A stretch of DNA of 64,000 nt, from positions 62,001 through 126,000 of the forward strand of contig JACCGJ010005167.1 in NCBI GenBank assembly GCA_013407085.1, in the 5' to 3' direction. The DNA comes from Atriophallophorus winterbourni. Its lineage: Eukaryota; Platyhelminthes; Trematoda; Plagiorchiida; Microphallidae. Shown here piece by piece: positions 34,131 through 45,895 of this stretch. The translations under genes were made by a program, and so were the position numbers. The notes beneath the pieces are model-generated. The model worked only from the letters and a program-made list of their open reading frames with translations, searched no databases and was not told where the DNA came from. The first letter of the stretch is position 1. Every line of letters starts with the position of its first letter.

Positions 34131-35009
34131 AAAGATGTTATTCAGGTAGGATGGTGCTCCGTCGGACATAATGGCTTTCACGGCATCACACCCAATGACG
34201 AATTCAACAAATGTAAGCAGTAAGGTGCGGACATCTTCGGCTGTTTCCTTTCACGTGATGCCTAATGCTACAGGAAGTCTTTTACGGCAACCATCTACAT
34301 TCATTAGTTGATACAAGAAATATTTCTCACGATAGGCATGGAATGTGCCATCGATGAGAATGAAATCAGAAAAACGAATAAACAAACTGAGCATTTCATG
34401 GGGACTAAAGATGAAATGAGTCATCTTGTTCATTCCGTCCAGCAGCACGCGTTCTTTTCCATTGACGTTGAATTCCGCTTACATTCGTGGAATATAGGCT
34501 GTGAAAATGGATTATTATAAGTATAGTTACCATAATCATTTTATTTAATTTCTTTCTTATAGCGATTACCTCGATTGTTTCGTTTTACAAGAACTCGCCG
34601 ACGGATATTCCCAGCGTCCCAGCCTGTAACATTCGCCTCGAAACGAGTCTTCACATAATATCGGATAATGAATGATGAGTCTCTAATTTCAACCATCGGC
34701 TAAATGATATCCAGTTCATAACGAGTTAGTCGTCTGTTGCGGAAGTGCCACGATCTGGCTTCACCGGTTTGTAGTTCATGGTTATGGACCACTACTTGTG
34801 ATACAAAAGAGGACATCACGGCGACCAACGATGAAATACACTTCGCAATGTGTTGCGTTGGAATTTCGACGACCAAGTCCACGGATCCTTTTCGTCAACA
34901 CTCATATTTCATGAATATCAGCCCGCGTGCTCGATTTATTTCTTGATGATCGTATGAAATAGTTGGTACCGGAAACATGAGTGAATTCTGCCAGCAATTG
35001 GTTCAATCC
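34130..35009 (-). pseudogene. FAR1/MULE-type transposase pseudogene (copy II)
   Basis: First exon 35,009-34,570, damaged: a deletion near 34,885 shifts the frame before LVVEIPTQHIAK, and a stop follows RYELDII. Second exon: LLDGMNKMTHF, FILIDGTFHAYREKYFLYQL and GCRKRLPVALGIT, then TGA where copy III has TGG, then ETAEDVRTFLLTFVEFVIG and KAIMSDGAPSYL. The IDGTFH block and the SDGA block contain the two aspartates expected in the MULE catalytic core. Inactive. Confidence 0.65.
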
Positions 35010-35277
35010 CTAGAGAATTTCAAACAACCGGTTTCCAAACAGTCTCCTGAAAAAGCACAATCATTTCGTTAGCGCTCATAATTACTAAAGTGATCCCTGA
35101 TCCGTGCGGAGCGATTTATTAGACTTACACTTATTAGACCTTAGCCAATCAAATAACCGTTTTCGAGAAGCGACCAATCAGATGTCAATTAAACGAACGT
35201 ATGAAGGTATTTTGCATTTGAACTACTGAATAATGACAAGTAGGCAGATTTAATTTCACAGCCCAGACGACCTTTAA

Positions 35278-35849
35278 CCCTTTCAGGACGGATGTAACCT
35301 CTTGGTTACATGAACTTTGCAAGTCATTTTAAGCTAATTCTAACTGAATTTTCCGAATTTTTTCGCACGGCGGCATACAGAATTTCGTCAACTGCAGGGT
35401 GGTTTTCTTATGCAATCATCATTGACTTGTCCACAGTGAAATAGAAAGTATGTGCTGGTACGGGTTTCGAACGTATCCCCACAATTCGCAGTTTTGTGAG
35501 CCGAATAAAAATCGTGTGAAAGTCTCAGTTATTATAAATTTTGTTCCAGTATAAACTTAGTGATGCCTACAAAGACATTATGTAAAAAAATTGGAATAAA
35601 TCAGAAAATCTTCGAAATGCGTTGCGTTTAAATAGACGTAACCTTTATGTTACATCCGGCAGAAGTCACAAAACTCGTACACTGTTGACTTATGCCGGTT
35701 GTAACCAATTGGTTACATTTTGTTATTTTCTCAATTATGTGAATATCACAAACGTTTTATATTATTTGTGTTTTTTCACCCCTGGGCAACTCGTTTCCGG
35801 AGAAAAAATATTTTATTTCGGGTTAGAAAATAATTCAGGCATGAAAGGG
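35278..35849. repeat. piggyBac-type MITE, TTAA-flanked (copy II)
   Basis: 572-bp counterpart of 15,794-16,372, with TTAA at 35,274-35,277 and 35,850-35,853. Ends CCCTTTCAGGAC and GGCATGAAAGGG. Internal TGTAACC/GGTTACA palindromes are retained. Confidence 0.7.
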
Positions 35850-36121
35850 TTAAGTGTTCATTCATTGTATTGAAATCTGGCACACATATCTTGGGTTTAA
35901 AAGCGCTGAAATTATCAATATTGGCTTTTCCTTTTGTCTAAAGTTCAACATCAAAATATGACTCTCATTCAATGAAATATCTAATTCGTCAGTGAGTATC
36001 GCTTTTACGTGGTATTAACATAAAACCTAATGGTTTGGAAATAACTGGTGATCCTATATATTTGAAACGTCGCCTGATTGCATATGGTTCAAAGGAACTT
36101 GTTCAGAAAGCGATCAATACG

Positions 36122-37440
36122 TTATGTGAACGTTGAATTCGTTTTCGCGTAGAAGCCTCCAAACGGGCCACGCCAGTAGTTGTTGTTGGCCTCCGTCGGT
36201 CGATGTCGACCATGGATGTACATCAAAATCGCATGAATTTTATCTTTCACAGCTTTTTGAATGACTAAACAGTCCCATTCGGAAGTAACAATCTCTCCCG
36301 CAGCGCTTGCAACGATAGTCAGAACTCTGTTGTAGTGCATCAGTTGCACGTCGGCGACGTGATCTGCGTTAAGCAGCCAAGAACTGTATCTGCTCCTCCC
36401 CGGCTTGCAGACGACGCGTAACACAATGCCTCCAAAATAAGCGGTCAAGAGCAAGTTCTTCCAGCTCACGTGGTCAATCTCAAGAGCTTTCATATCACTT
36501 TTGCAAACATCTTTGCGTTCTGAACATCGATCGTCTTCCTGATTGCAACTCACCATAGAGTAGATCTTTCGGAATACGACCATTTCCCATTCTATAGACA
36601 TGACCAAGACACCGCATTCGGCGCTGACGTAATGAGGTGAACATGCTCAGTAGACCAGCTTTTGATGCGTTAGTCACTCTGTCCATCCACGATATGTTCA
36701 ACATACGACGGATGCTTTGTAGATGGAAAGAATTCAGCTTCCGTTCGTGTCTTGCGTAGGTGGTCCAGGTATCACTGCTGTATAGTAAAGCATTTAGTAC
36801 GCACGCGCTGTAAACTTTCATCATTGTCTTTACAGTCAGCTTGCGGTTACCCCTAACACGAGAGTTCAATCGGGACAAAACGACAGCTGCTTTGCCAATC
36901 CGCTTGTCAATCACCGTGTCTAGCGAGAGGTTATCCGCAAGGGCTGAACCAAGATATGTGAAATGATGTACTGGTTCAAGCTGACAGTTTCCAACAGTAA
37001 TGATTGGTGGCGATACAGTTTCTTGACCGAGGAATTTGGTCTTGCTCATGCTGATTGTTAGCCCAAAGTCTTTGTATGCCGACGAAAGACAGTCCCTCAG
37101 AGACTGGATGTGCTCTTAGGAGTGAGAAATAAAGGCTTCATTGTCGGCAAACTACAGGTCACGTATTACCACATCCCGTGCTTGGTTTGTGCTCTTAACC
37201 GGTTCTGGTTGAAAAGCTTACCATCACTTCGCGTGCGTATGTAAATGCCTTCTGTTCTCGTCCTAAAATCGTGCTTCAGAAGCAGAGCAAAAATATGCCG
37301 AACAGCGTGGGGGCAGTAACACACCCTTGTTTGACGCCAATAGTTAAGCCTATGGAAAAGAGATGGTCAAACAAATCGTGTTTGTGGAGATTAATGATGC
37401 GAAGTTGTACAATTGAGGAGCCTGAAACTATCTTATCTCG
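36122..37440 (-). pseudogene. RTE-type retrotransposon, RT and C-terminal region (copy II)
   Basis: Minus strand. RT fragments: LTIGVKQGCVTAPTLFGIF (about 37,350-37,290) and FADN in place of the catalytic YADD/FADD, with stops (about 37,150). An open frame (37,049-36,495) reads MSKTKFL, HHFTYLGSALADNLSLDTVI, KAAVVLSRLNSRVRGNRKLT, ACVLNALLYSSDTWTTYARH and RMLNISWMDRVTNASK. A second frame (36,607-36,122) has KDVCKSDMKALEID and a long tail ending NNNYWRGPFGGF. This order is that of RTE-clade elements. Dead: stops in the RT core, a shifted tail and no endonuclease. Confidence 0.75.
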
Positions 37441-38190
37441 TTCAACGGCAAGATTAGAAGGACGGTATACCGGAAGCCAATCGACACAGATGACATTTTA
37501 AGATTAACATCTGCGCATCCTAAAAGGGTAATTTAGTCCCTTGCAAATCTCTATTCTACAAGGTTGACCGCCTCTACAGCGATGATCCGATATGAGGCAA
37601 ATCATGGTCACCCAATGAGCATAATTAAGCGCCAATTGAACCGAGTTAAACATCTGCAACCGAAAACGGAAAACGTGTGGCGAGTGACGATATCTCTACC
37701 GTATGTCAAAAGTGCCCCCGAAGGAATAAGTCAAATCTTGAATATCGCAGGTATTGAAGTAACATATAAGGGAGGTAGAACTCTCCGCTAGGTATTAATG
37801 CATCGCAAAGAGAAGACTGCTTTAGATTGTGTGACAAACTGCATCCACAAAATAGATTGCAAGGATGGCGAGGGTGTTTACATTGTGCAAACATCTAGAG
37901 AATTATGCACCAGGGTAAACGAACATAGGCAACGAGTAGGAAAGCAACCCCGCAATCCCAGTGAATATCAATCACTGAATCGGAATTCTGCCCTAGCTGA
38001 ACACGTGCGTGACACTGGACACAGCGTAGACATTGGTAACTTGGAGTGATAAGACGGGTGTGTGAAATCGTATATGAAAAGACTTCATGCCGAGGCAGTT
38101 GAAATAACAAAGGCTGGGGCGAATGCGGTGAACAAGGTGGGTAATCGGATATCTGAACAATCGGACGTTCGGTTATGCAGCGGATAAGGA
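37430..38190 (+). pseudogene. Penelope-like element, RT C-terminus and GIY-YIG domain (copy II)
   Basis: Plus strand. A first frame translates as VYRKPIDTDDILRL and TSAHPKRVI, the conserved end of Penelope RTs. Then VTISLPYVKSAPEGISQILN, IEVTYKGGRTLR, a TAG stop at about 37,790, and CIHKIDCKDGEGVYIVQTSR, LCTRVNEHRQR, NSALAEHVRDTGHSVDI. The last three are the GIY-YIG endonuclease (here VYI-VQT, with Arg and Glu positions present). A frameshift near 38,045 precedes a C-terminal RLHAEAVEITKAGANAVNKV segment. Degenerate; the element is truncated at its 5' side where it meets the RTE remnant head to head. Confidence 0.75.
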
Positions 38191-38274
38191 ACAACGTGCG
38201 TAACACCTAATGTGCACATGGATGTGATGAATGTCGTGTGAATTTGCTTAAATAAGTTATATAAGCTGGTTGTA

Positions 38275-38470
38275 GGGTGGAATTACTAAGCTCAAATATG
38301 TCGAGATTGTACCTTTAACTCCTTTCAATAGATGATTGTAAACGTAAGGAGTTCCATAATGAAAAAACGCTTACTGAATAGAATGTGGAATAACCCATGC
38401 CAATTTGTGAGAGCGTGTGTTATAGTTTGACCGGAGGCGAAATAGATGCCTTGGAGGATGAATATTTGAG
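38275..38470 (-). pseudogene. CR1 3'-terminal fragment
   Basis: About 200 bp related to the CR1 tail next to MULE (50,573-50,820). The minus strand reads YSVSVFSLWNSLRLQSSIER, aligning with YSVRVSFLWNSLTSHFVQSS. Highly diverged and without RT motifs. Confidence 0.55.
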
Positions 38471-38639
38471 TACAGTATTTTATAGGTGAGTATTAATCCA
38501 AATCAAACTCATCTGCCAGCCGGTGTATCGAAATAAGGATGCACCGGTGGATAATCATACGGGAGGTCGCGAAGACATCCCACCATTTAAGTTGCACGGT
38601 GATAAATCCGCTCGCGCATCATGGTGTCCTATTGACGTC

Positions 38640-39610
38640 ACAGTGCCCTAGCTTGCATTTGGGTAATCAAATACTGGGTTGATATAGGCATTTAGGAACA
38701 GGGTGAATGTTGTCAGAAAAACGTCCAAAATTCGTCGAATCATACCTAGCATGCGGCTAGCTAGGTTGCACACGGCTTCGCATTGCATACTGTTCTTCAG
38801 ACTTCCACAAATCCATACGCCGAGGTCCTTTTCTTTTTTTGTCCATTCCAGGTGTTTCGAAACTAGGTTGTATGACAATGGGGAATCTTTACCTATTTGC
38901 AACATTTTACACTTTCTGAAGTTGAATGGAAGCGTTTTCCGCGATGACCAGCTGTTCAATATATCCAAATCGCTTTGTAAGAGCAAATAGTCCAGCGTGA
39001 CTTGATTCATACCCTAAATTTAGCATCATCCGCAAAAAGAACCATCTTGGATCTGACGAGTTCCATAAAGTCATTGATGTACACCAACAAAAGACCCGGA
39101 TCAAGTACCAAAACTTGTGGGACACGGCTAGTGGATTTGATGTAGCAAGACATCACACCGTCGATACGTACAGTTGTCTTGCTATTAAAAAGGTAGCTTC
39201 TCAGCCAGGTAAGAAGGCACTAATTTATAGCAAAATCTTGCAGCTTGCTCAGCAGTATAGAATGGTCCACGGGATCAAAAGGTTTTGATATGTATGAATA
39301 ACAGGCGCGCACGCAACCACCCTCATACACCGCCTGCATCCAGTCGGTTATTGTCTCCAGATCGTTAGTCAAGCAAGAACGAGACTTCTGAAATCACGTT
39401 GCTTGCTGGACAACAAGTTTTGGGATTCGAGATGACTCACAACTCGTTCTCAGACAAATCGCTCCATAAATTTCGAGATCACTGGAAGGAGTGTAACAGG
39501 GATGTAATTTGTTGGGTCAGAACGAGTTCCACTTTTGTAGATGGGTGCTATGATCCCTCTCATCCAGTCAGCCGGTAAAACACCCTCCCTCAAAGGGTGA
39601 TGTTTTACGA
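38640..39610 (-). pseudogene. CR1 RT, heavily decayed (copy II)
   Basis: Minus strand. From 39,600 down, partial translations show GVLPADWMRGIIAPIYKSGT, a shifted palm region with YSYISKPFDPVDHSILL near 39,290, LLVYINDFMELVRSKMVLFA with the FADD box reduced (about 39,030), LPFNFRKCKMLQIGKDSPLS (38,920) and KEKDLGVWICGSLKNS (38,830). Stops and indels throughout. A separate CR1 family from the others in the window. Confidence 0.65.
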
Positions 39611-40115
39611 ATACAGTGTCAAGTTGTAGTGATTCTTATTATTCAAGCTTGTTGAGACTCGCGATGAAAAATTAATCATCCGTGTGGAAAATACCACGAC
39701 GCCATCCATGTTTCAGCTGCTGCATATTCTATTATTGAGTGGATGCCAACGGCCTTCTTGAATATTGCAATGTAAATATATTCACGTGTACTGTCGGCTG
39801 CATCGATTAAAATGCATTTGTTGTTATATTGCTTAATATTTAACATTTAAATTCTGAAGGTAGGTAGTGCTTCAGGGATCATCACAAGCCGGAACTTGAT
39901 GAGAACAAAAATCATCTTGATTTTACATGCAAATAACAGTTGTATTATTTTTTATTATGATAATAACGTGCGTTAGGCAAAGTTAGGTTTGAGATTGCCT
40001 GCGTTTTGCTGCATCGGGTTAACCAGAAAACACGAAAATATCAATATTAAATAAAAATGTAGGGCTCTATTTTGTTATTCAATAGAAAATCTTTGCTTGA
40101 TTCGATCATGTGAAC
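39611..40115. other. spacer, nothing recognised
   Basis: About 500 bp between the CR1 remnant and the tandem repeat, AT-rich and conserved in copy III (56,373-56,877). No gene, no terminal repeats. Confidence 0.4.
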
Positions 40116-40500
40116 AGATTCTGGGGAATGTGATGCTACAAACACATGATGTGTGCGCTGAATTTTTTTCACGTTTCTGACGCTCGCCTACGATTTCAAA
40201 CAAGTTGTAGGAATTTCGTGAGGGAAGTAATTGGGCCTTGATTAAATGTTGAAAAATTTCATTACGTAAAATTTGACAAATCAATATGCCAGTGGAAACG
40301 GTGCAATCTCAGTTACAATCACATGATGTGTGATGACGTGATTTTTATTATTTCACATTTCTGACGTTCTCGCACGATTTCAGAAATCTAGTAATTTCGT
40401 CAGATAATTAATCGATTAAATTGTTCACATTAATCAAATATGAAAAGATTTCATTACGTAAAATTTGGCAAATCAATATGCCAGTGGAAACGGTGCAATA
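40116..40500. repeat. two-unit tandem repeat, period about 180-190 bp
   Basis: Two diverged units, each containing ACATGATGTGTG, a TTTCTGACG segment, ATTACGTAAAATTTG and the end CAATATGCCAGTGGAAACGG (40,283 and 40,475; offset 192). The start offsets differ by about 15 bp because of internal indels. Function unknown. A copy lies at 56,878-57,262. Confidence 0.65.
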
Positions 40501-40849
40501 TATTACCAAGTTAGTTATAACGATGAGTTCCACTGATTAACGTGTATCGGTTGAAATTATTTCGAGGATGATAATTCAGGCCATCGATAATGAGGATACT
40601 CCATTACAATTGGACTAATAACACGCTAATCAGTAAACACCGGTTAAAAGTCATGGCTCAGCTGACGTAAAGCTCAACGCCTGGGGCTGCTTAGGATGGT
40701 GGGAGAGAGCTTCAGATATCATTGGACTATTAACGCTCGCCTTAAGCTTAGCAGCTTCAAGTCAATAAGGTGCCGACTCGTCACGGTAAGCTATCCTCAT
40801 TAGGTACACGGGATTAGGAACCAAACAAAAAAACAAAAACTGCATTTTT

Positions 40850-41867
40850 GCGCAACCGTGATTCAAGTTGTTCACTCAAAGAGATAATCTTAGAACTTGG
40901 AAACGCAACATCCGATCCGTGCTTCCTGGATTTCATGACACAGTTTCAAACGTCAGCATCGGTCGCTAATATACCGCTTTTTGTTGGCATGCAAAGAAGT
41001 TTGGTAGAAGTCAGCATGAATAACGTCGAAGTCAAGGGATTGAAAAAACTGTCTGACTGTTGAAAAATTGTCAGCTTGACCCATTACATCATTTCACATA
41101 TAATGATGATAACCTTTCGCTAGACATAGATTGAGAAGCACATTGACAAAGCAACTGGTGTATTGCCCCTTTTGAACTGCCATGTCTGGGGCAACCGCAA
41201 GCTGGCCGTGAGGACAAAAATGCTGTTTTGTTTCGTGCGTACTAAACGTTTTCCTATACGCAACATACCTGGATCATTTACGCAAGACACAAACGGAAGC
41301 TGCATGCTACTCGTTTAAGGAGCATCCGTCGCATCTTGAACATATCGTGGATGGAAAAAGTAAAAAATGCCGAAGAGTTTTCTGAAGCTGATCCCCATGG
41401 GAATGTTTATCTTACTAAGACAGCGCCACCTACGCTTGCTGGGCCATGTGTTAGAATATAAAATGGTCGTATTACAAAAGTTCAATTGTATCGATGGTTG
41501 AAATCAGGAAGTCTATCTTTGAGCAAGTAAAACTTGAGTTACAAAAGAGATATGAAATAAATTGTCGTTAACCCTACGAGTTGGATAGAACTTGCTCTTG
41601 GCCTTTCACTGTGGATGCCCTTCATAGAACGTCATCTTTAAGCTGTGAAAGAACAGTTACTGTGCTCGGTTACTGAACATAGTTGATGCCGATCAACAAG
41701 TATCTCCTTTCGCTGTTGGTACTACGGGAGAGATTAGTCCTTCTGAATCGGACTGTTTATTCATTCGAAATGCTACATTTGTAATGTACCTCCGTGGTCA
41801 ACGTCGACTGAAGCAGGCTAACAACAAAGACTACTGCTATATATACGCATATTCCCTTGCCTAATCT
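40850..41867 (+). pseudogene. RTE-type C-terminal remnant on plus strand (copy II)
   Basis: A second, older RTE copy, oriented opposite to the one at 36,122. Pieces: VSMNNVEVK and LSDC (40,848-41,063 frame), GNRKLAVRTKM, ATRLRSIRRILNISWMEKVK (41,310-41,370), RQRHLRLLGHVLEY, and a tail ATFVMYLRGQRRLKQANNKDY that aligns with the AILMYIHGRHRPTEANNNYW tail of the first. The 5' portion upstream of 40,980 is less certain. Many frameshifts. Confidence 0.6.
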
Positions 41868-42509
41868 AGTACATGGGGATTCCTGTATAGCTTTTAGCAA
41901 GGGAGCAAGTATAAGGACGAGCTATCAATTGAGTATTTGAGTATATGTCCAGGCTCCTCGTTTCTTGACTAGTAGGTAAAGCGATTGAGTTTTGTAGCAG
42001 TATTCAGGAAAAATTGAATCACCACCTTCTGGCGGAAAGTCGCACAGTGTCCCATGTATCAATTATTTGACTGATTCACTTATGTTATCGTATCTAACTA
42101 TATATGGTTGTTCTTGATTATCCATCATCATCAATCTTTTAAAGTGGACGCATGCCCTTTGTTCTGACGATACTTGCTATACCGGCATTTTTGGTAGTGT
42201 TACACGCTTGTCGTGTGCAGCCACATCTGTGGGCATCAAGCAGCCAACATCGGCAATCTTACCCTAGAGTACACAACACCTGGGGATAAAGTAAACACAC
42301 ATTGGCAATCTCAAGTGAAAGTTTCCAAATAATTTTGTAGCGGAATTAGTAAAAGCTCATATTCTGGGATATTGGTCTAAGTCGGGTTCATTGACGAAAA
42401 ACTGCATATCCTGATTTAACCACTCTTGCGTTATTTCCACAGGCTTCGAGCGCGCTGGATCCCAAATTAACCACGTCACTCTTCGATTGCTTTGTGATTC
42501 ATCATTCAT
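41868..42509 (-). other. single-copy segment with a coherent, stop-interrupted minus frame
   Basis: Unpaired with any other unit. On the minus strand, a frame starting ATG at 42,509 reads MNDESQSNRRVTWLIWDPAR, then SKPVEITQEWLNQDMQFFVN and EPDLDQYPRI before TGA. The same frame continues to about 41,925 with only three further internal stops in roughly 150 codons, including FTNSATKLFGNFHLRL and GAWTYTQILN. I recognise no family. It may be a pseudogene or exons with introns; chance is possible. Confidence 0.25.
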
Positions 42510-45250
42510 TTCAAGAATTTATGGTATAAAACGCTTGTAGCTGTACAACGCCATAAGGTGTTCGTATCAGACTGGCTACCAATTTTGTCAATTGGAGTAA
42601 CCACGGCTTTCCCAAACGTAGCGCTATCGCTGCCTCATGAAGACTTGAATTTGACAAAAAATTGTGGAAGGAGCGTTCTGAGGAATGATACATGTGGAGA
42701 TTATGCATTCAGTAATTATGTCTAAGACGAAGGGCTGCTAGTGATTTACAACGACGGAAAAAATAAGTCTACTCCTCAAAAATTTTTGGAAACGAACTTT
42801 TAGCAGTAGTAGCGATTCCTAATAACTACCTCTAAAAACACTTTCGTTCTCGGTATATCCGAAGACGATTATTTAAAATGAGCAAGCTTAACTGCTGCCA
42901 ATGTGAACCAATTGCATATATTAATAACATTAAGTTAAGTTGTGATGCATATTGTCATTTTAACAAGCACTCCATGTTCTCAAGTTTCATACAAAACGCG
43001 CTACACCACTTCGAATACGGTTAGCAATTATCAACAAGTTACCTGAATATATTTGTGACAGATGTGAATCCATATGAAAATTTTGCTTGCAATGAATGAG
43101 CTGGAATGTGCTGTTGCTGCTTCTGTGAGCAGTTGTGATTTATGCTTGCAGGCTGATGAGCCTTCTTGCTCAATCCGGGATCAATGCACGTAAATCCGGA
43201 CTCAAAATTATGAAGATATTCGCCCCTTCCACCTTATTGACCGCATTCGCAGTTCACTCACCTCAGTGTGAAGTCTTTCTCTATATGGTTGCACATCCGT
43301 CTTATCAGTTATAAGCGTTTATCGTTTTCAAAATGTGTAAATTGCATCAATAAACTTTGGCGTGCTGAATTACTGCGATGAACTACATTGGTATTAGTTA
43401 TAGATTATTTTTGCTAGGTCCAAATAAGTGTGTATGTTCGATACAATGAAATTATTTTGTTTGAAATTGACCGGGCTTCAAGCCACTATGGTGTAGAATT
43501 AAGAAGTATGATTTTCACAGTGTGTACATGTTTTCGTGCTTGCCAACATACGGTTCAACTTGTAATTACGTGTGGCTGCCTTCGATCCACATGAACTGAA
43601 CTGCGCAATTCCTGTTTCGTTATTCGTGCTACAAGTTTAACACGAATGTGAAATTCACCATGTGATGTTGACAACCAAAAGACAAATAACGATTACTTTA
43701 TGCCCATTAATCAACGCAAAACAATGTTTTTAGCTGAATCGATTTCTACTGTCACCGATTTTCATACTTCAAATTCGCCTAGCATTTTGATTGAATTGAA
43801 ATTTTGTCACTACCTTCAAGCACTATCTAATCTAAAAACCGGAAAGTCTCCTGAGGTCATCTGAATAACCCCGCTAATATTGAAGCAATGTGCGAATTTG
43901 CTATGTAAACCACTCACAACTATTTCAAACAAACAATGGCAAGTGGAGTTATTCATTCAGATTGGAAACGCGGAATAATTTCTCATATTTATAAAGGTGG
44001 ATATCGCTCCGATGTTTCTAAGTACCGACCCGTTACCCTGTTAGCTATGATTTCAACATTGCTTTAGCGCCTCATTGTTGAGGATCTCATGAAACATTTC
44101 GAAAATAATCAGTTGCTTTCGAGGGAAAAGCATGGATTTAGAGGTAATTTTTCATGTTTATCTAACTTACTGATAACGCTGGACGATTGGACACAATCGG
44201 TAGACAAGGGACAAGCAATACACGCCTGTTACCTAGATATCTCAAAAGCATTTGATCGTGTTGAACATACTTTACTACTGCAAAAGCTTGAAAGGCATGG
44301 TATCACCGGAAATTTGTTGAGTTGGCAAAAAGACTTTGTCAAAATGACTTCCTAACAAATCGCACTAGCCAGGTAAGTTTTGACGGTGAATCATCAGTAT
44401 ATAGCTGAGTTCCCCAAGGTTCAGTCATTGGTCCTGTCCCCTTTCTGGTTTATGTCAATGAAGTAGCGGAAATTATTGGATGTAACAATTCGTTATTTGC
44501 GACGACATAAAGATATGGCGTTGCATCTGTAGCCCAGAATAGCGCCTGCTATTACAAAAAGATCTTGATACGCATCACAACTGGTCGTTGAAGATCAAAC
44601 TGCCGTTTAACTTCAACAAATGCAGGCCCATGAATGTGGGGAATCGAGTAGAGTTCACATACCATATAGGTTCACATGTCCTTGAAAATTGATATAAAGA
44701 AAATGATTTGGGTGTCTGGATATGCTTAAGTTTAAAAACCTCACACCATATTAACACTGATTCACAAAATCAACACGTGTCCTAAATCAAATAAAACGGG
44801 TATTTTGGAAATTTTCACCAAAGATATTCCCGAAGATCATGAATACATACTTGAGACCAGTCATGGAATACGGTGTGCAGTCATGGTCTCCGTGGCTAAA
44901 GAGGGATGTGGAACTTATGCAGCGAATCTATCACCGCTCAACAAAACTAGTTCTCATCATCCGAAACAAGCCTTATAAATAAAGGATAGCTCAACTGAAT
45001 CTCTTCTACTTTCCCTATCGACGAATTAGATGAGACCTTATCTTACTTTAAAAAATATTCCATACCCCGAACCATTGCATACAGGATTTATTCACGCGAA
45101 GAGAAACAAGAAATTATCGAACCCATGAATATGTACTGGTGGTAACTCATTCCGTCCTGAACTGTAGGATGTATTTTTACTCAGTCCGTATCTGTTTTAC
45201 GTGAAACAGTTTACTTTCAACCGTTGATCACGCAACTAGCTTGCATGAAT
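42496..45250 (+). mobile_element. CR1-like element with ORF1 finger and RT, decayed (copy III)
   Basis: Counterpart of 25,718-28,600 without the 145-bp insertion. It keeps about 20 bp around 43,940 (GGCAAGTGGAGTTATTC) that copies II and IV have lost. The ORF1 finger CCQCEP is at about 42,890; the RT frame 44,089-44,355 has MKHFENNQLLSREKHGFRGN and YLDISKAFDRVEHTLLLQKL; NKLPFNF became IKLPFNF. FADD is lost. Confidence 0.7.
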
Positions 45251-45499
45251 TTAAAAAAAAATTAGTCGATTTTTTATTGAATTATTCGTTTCACAAACAC
45301 TGATATACTGCTTAATCTAATTCCTGATATTGTTTCATGCACTCACATTTCAATGTTCACCATCCTATGGTTATTGTTTACAACTACCGTAAAACAAAAT
45401 GCGTTAAATTCTAAACAATCGTTTATTCATACAGAGAAAAATTTATAGACTATTCTAACCTGTTGCAGCTTTCAGTTTACATTACGTTTTGTACATGCA

Positions 45500-45895
45500 A
45501 CTCATGAGTGATCTCCATAAACTGACGCACGAGGAAAAATTCAAACGCCTAGCATCCCCATTCTGCTTCAAATAAGTATTCAAATTGATGTGATCCATAG
45601 AAAATATTACATCCAAACCACCCTTTAAATCAATTATTAAAACACCATGAGCCGCGACATAGATGCAACCAATCCCCGGTAGTACAAACTTCACTTTCCG
45701 ATAGTTGGTTTCCTTACGTGTGTTTTGTTTGGAATGCGCTCTTTGAAGCTATTGTCACCACTCCGTGTCCAAACATTCATTCGAAATTTTGAGACACTCA
45801 CGGCAAGCATTCAACACGACTATACGAGGCATTACATGATTATGAGTTATTTTCATTTTAATAAACGAATATTATCTATGCCAGGATCATTATGA
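45500..45895 (+). pseudogene. CR1-clade RT C-terminal fragment (copy III)
   Basis: Counterpart of 9,256-9,687 with several indels: part of the YHR-KL block is deleted at 45,500, and the frame is lost after HKLTHEEK. The SWFPYVCFVWNALFEA region is recognisable near 45,705-45,750. Confidence 0.55.

Larger units (their letters stand above)
25718..42495. repeat. tandem segmental duplication unit II (about 16.8 kb)
   Basis: Sequence from GATTCATCATTCATTT at about 25,718 recurs at about 42,496 and the copies stay collinear through the CR1, ASTE1, MULE, MITE, RTE, Penelope and RTE modules, to 41,867 and 58,629. Offsets between matching landmarks are 16,724 to 16,778, differing only by indels. The last 630 bp of this unit (41,868-42,495) have no partner. 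Confidence 0.85.

Noticed and set aside
37271..37501. Plus-strand 76-codon frame, also at 53,870-54,262
   Set aside because: Antisense to the RTE RT (VKQGC region), apart from its end, which is Penelope sequence in another frame.
40320..40420. CUGACGA...GAAA...GUC on the minus strand of the tandem repeat
   Set aside because: The stem II bases do not pair, and the GAAA is part of another hairpin (GATTTC with GAAATC); the neighbouring unit does not keep the core.
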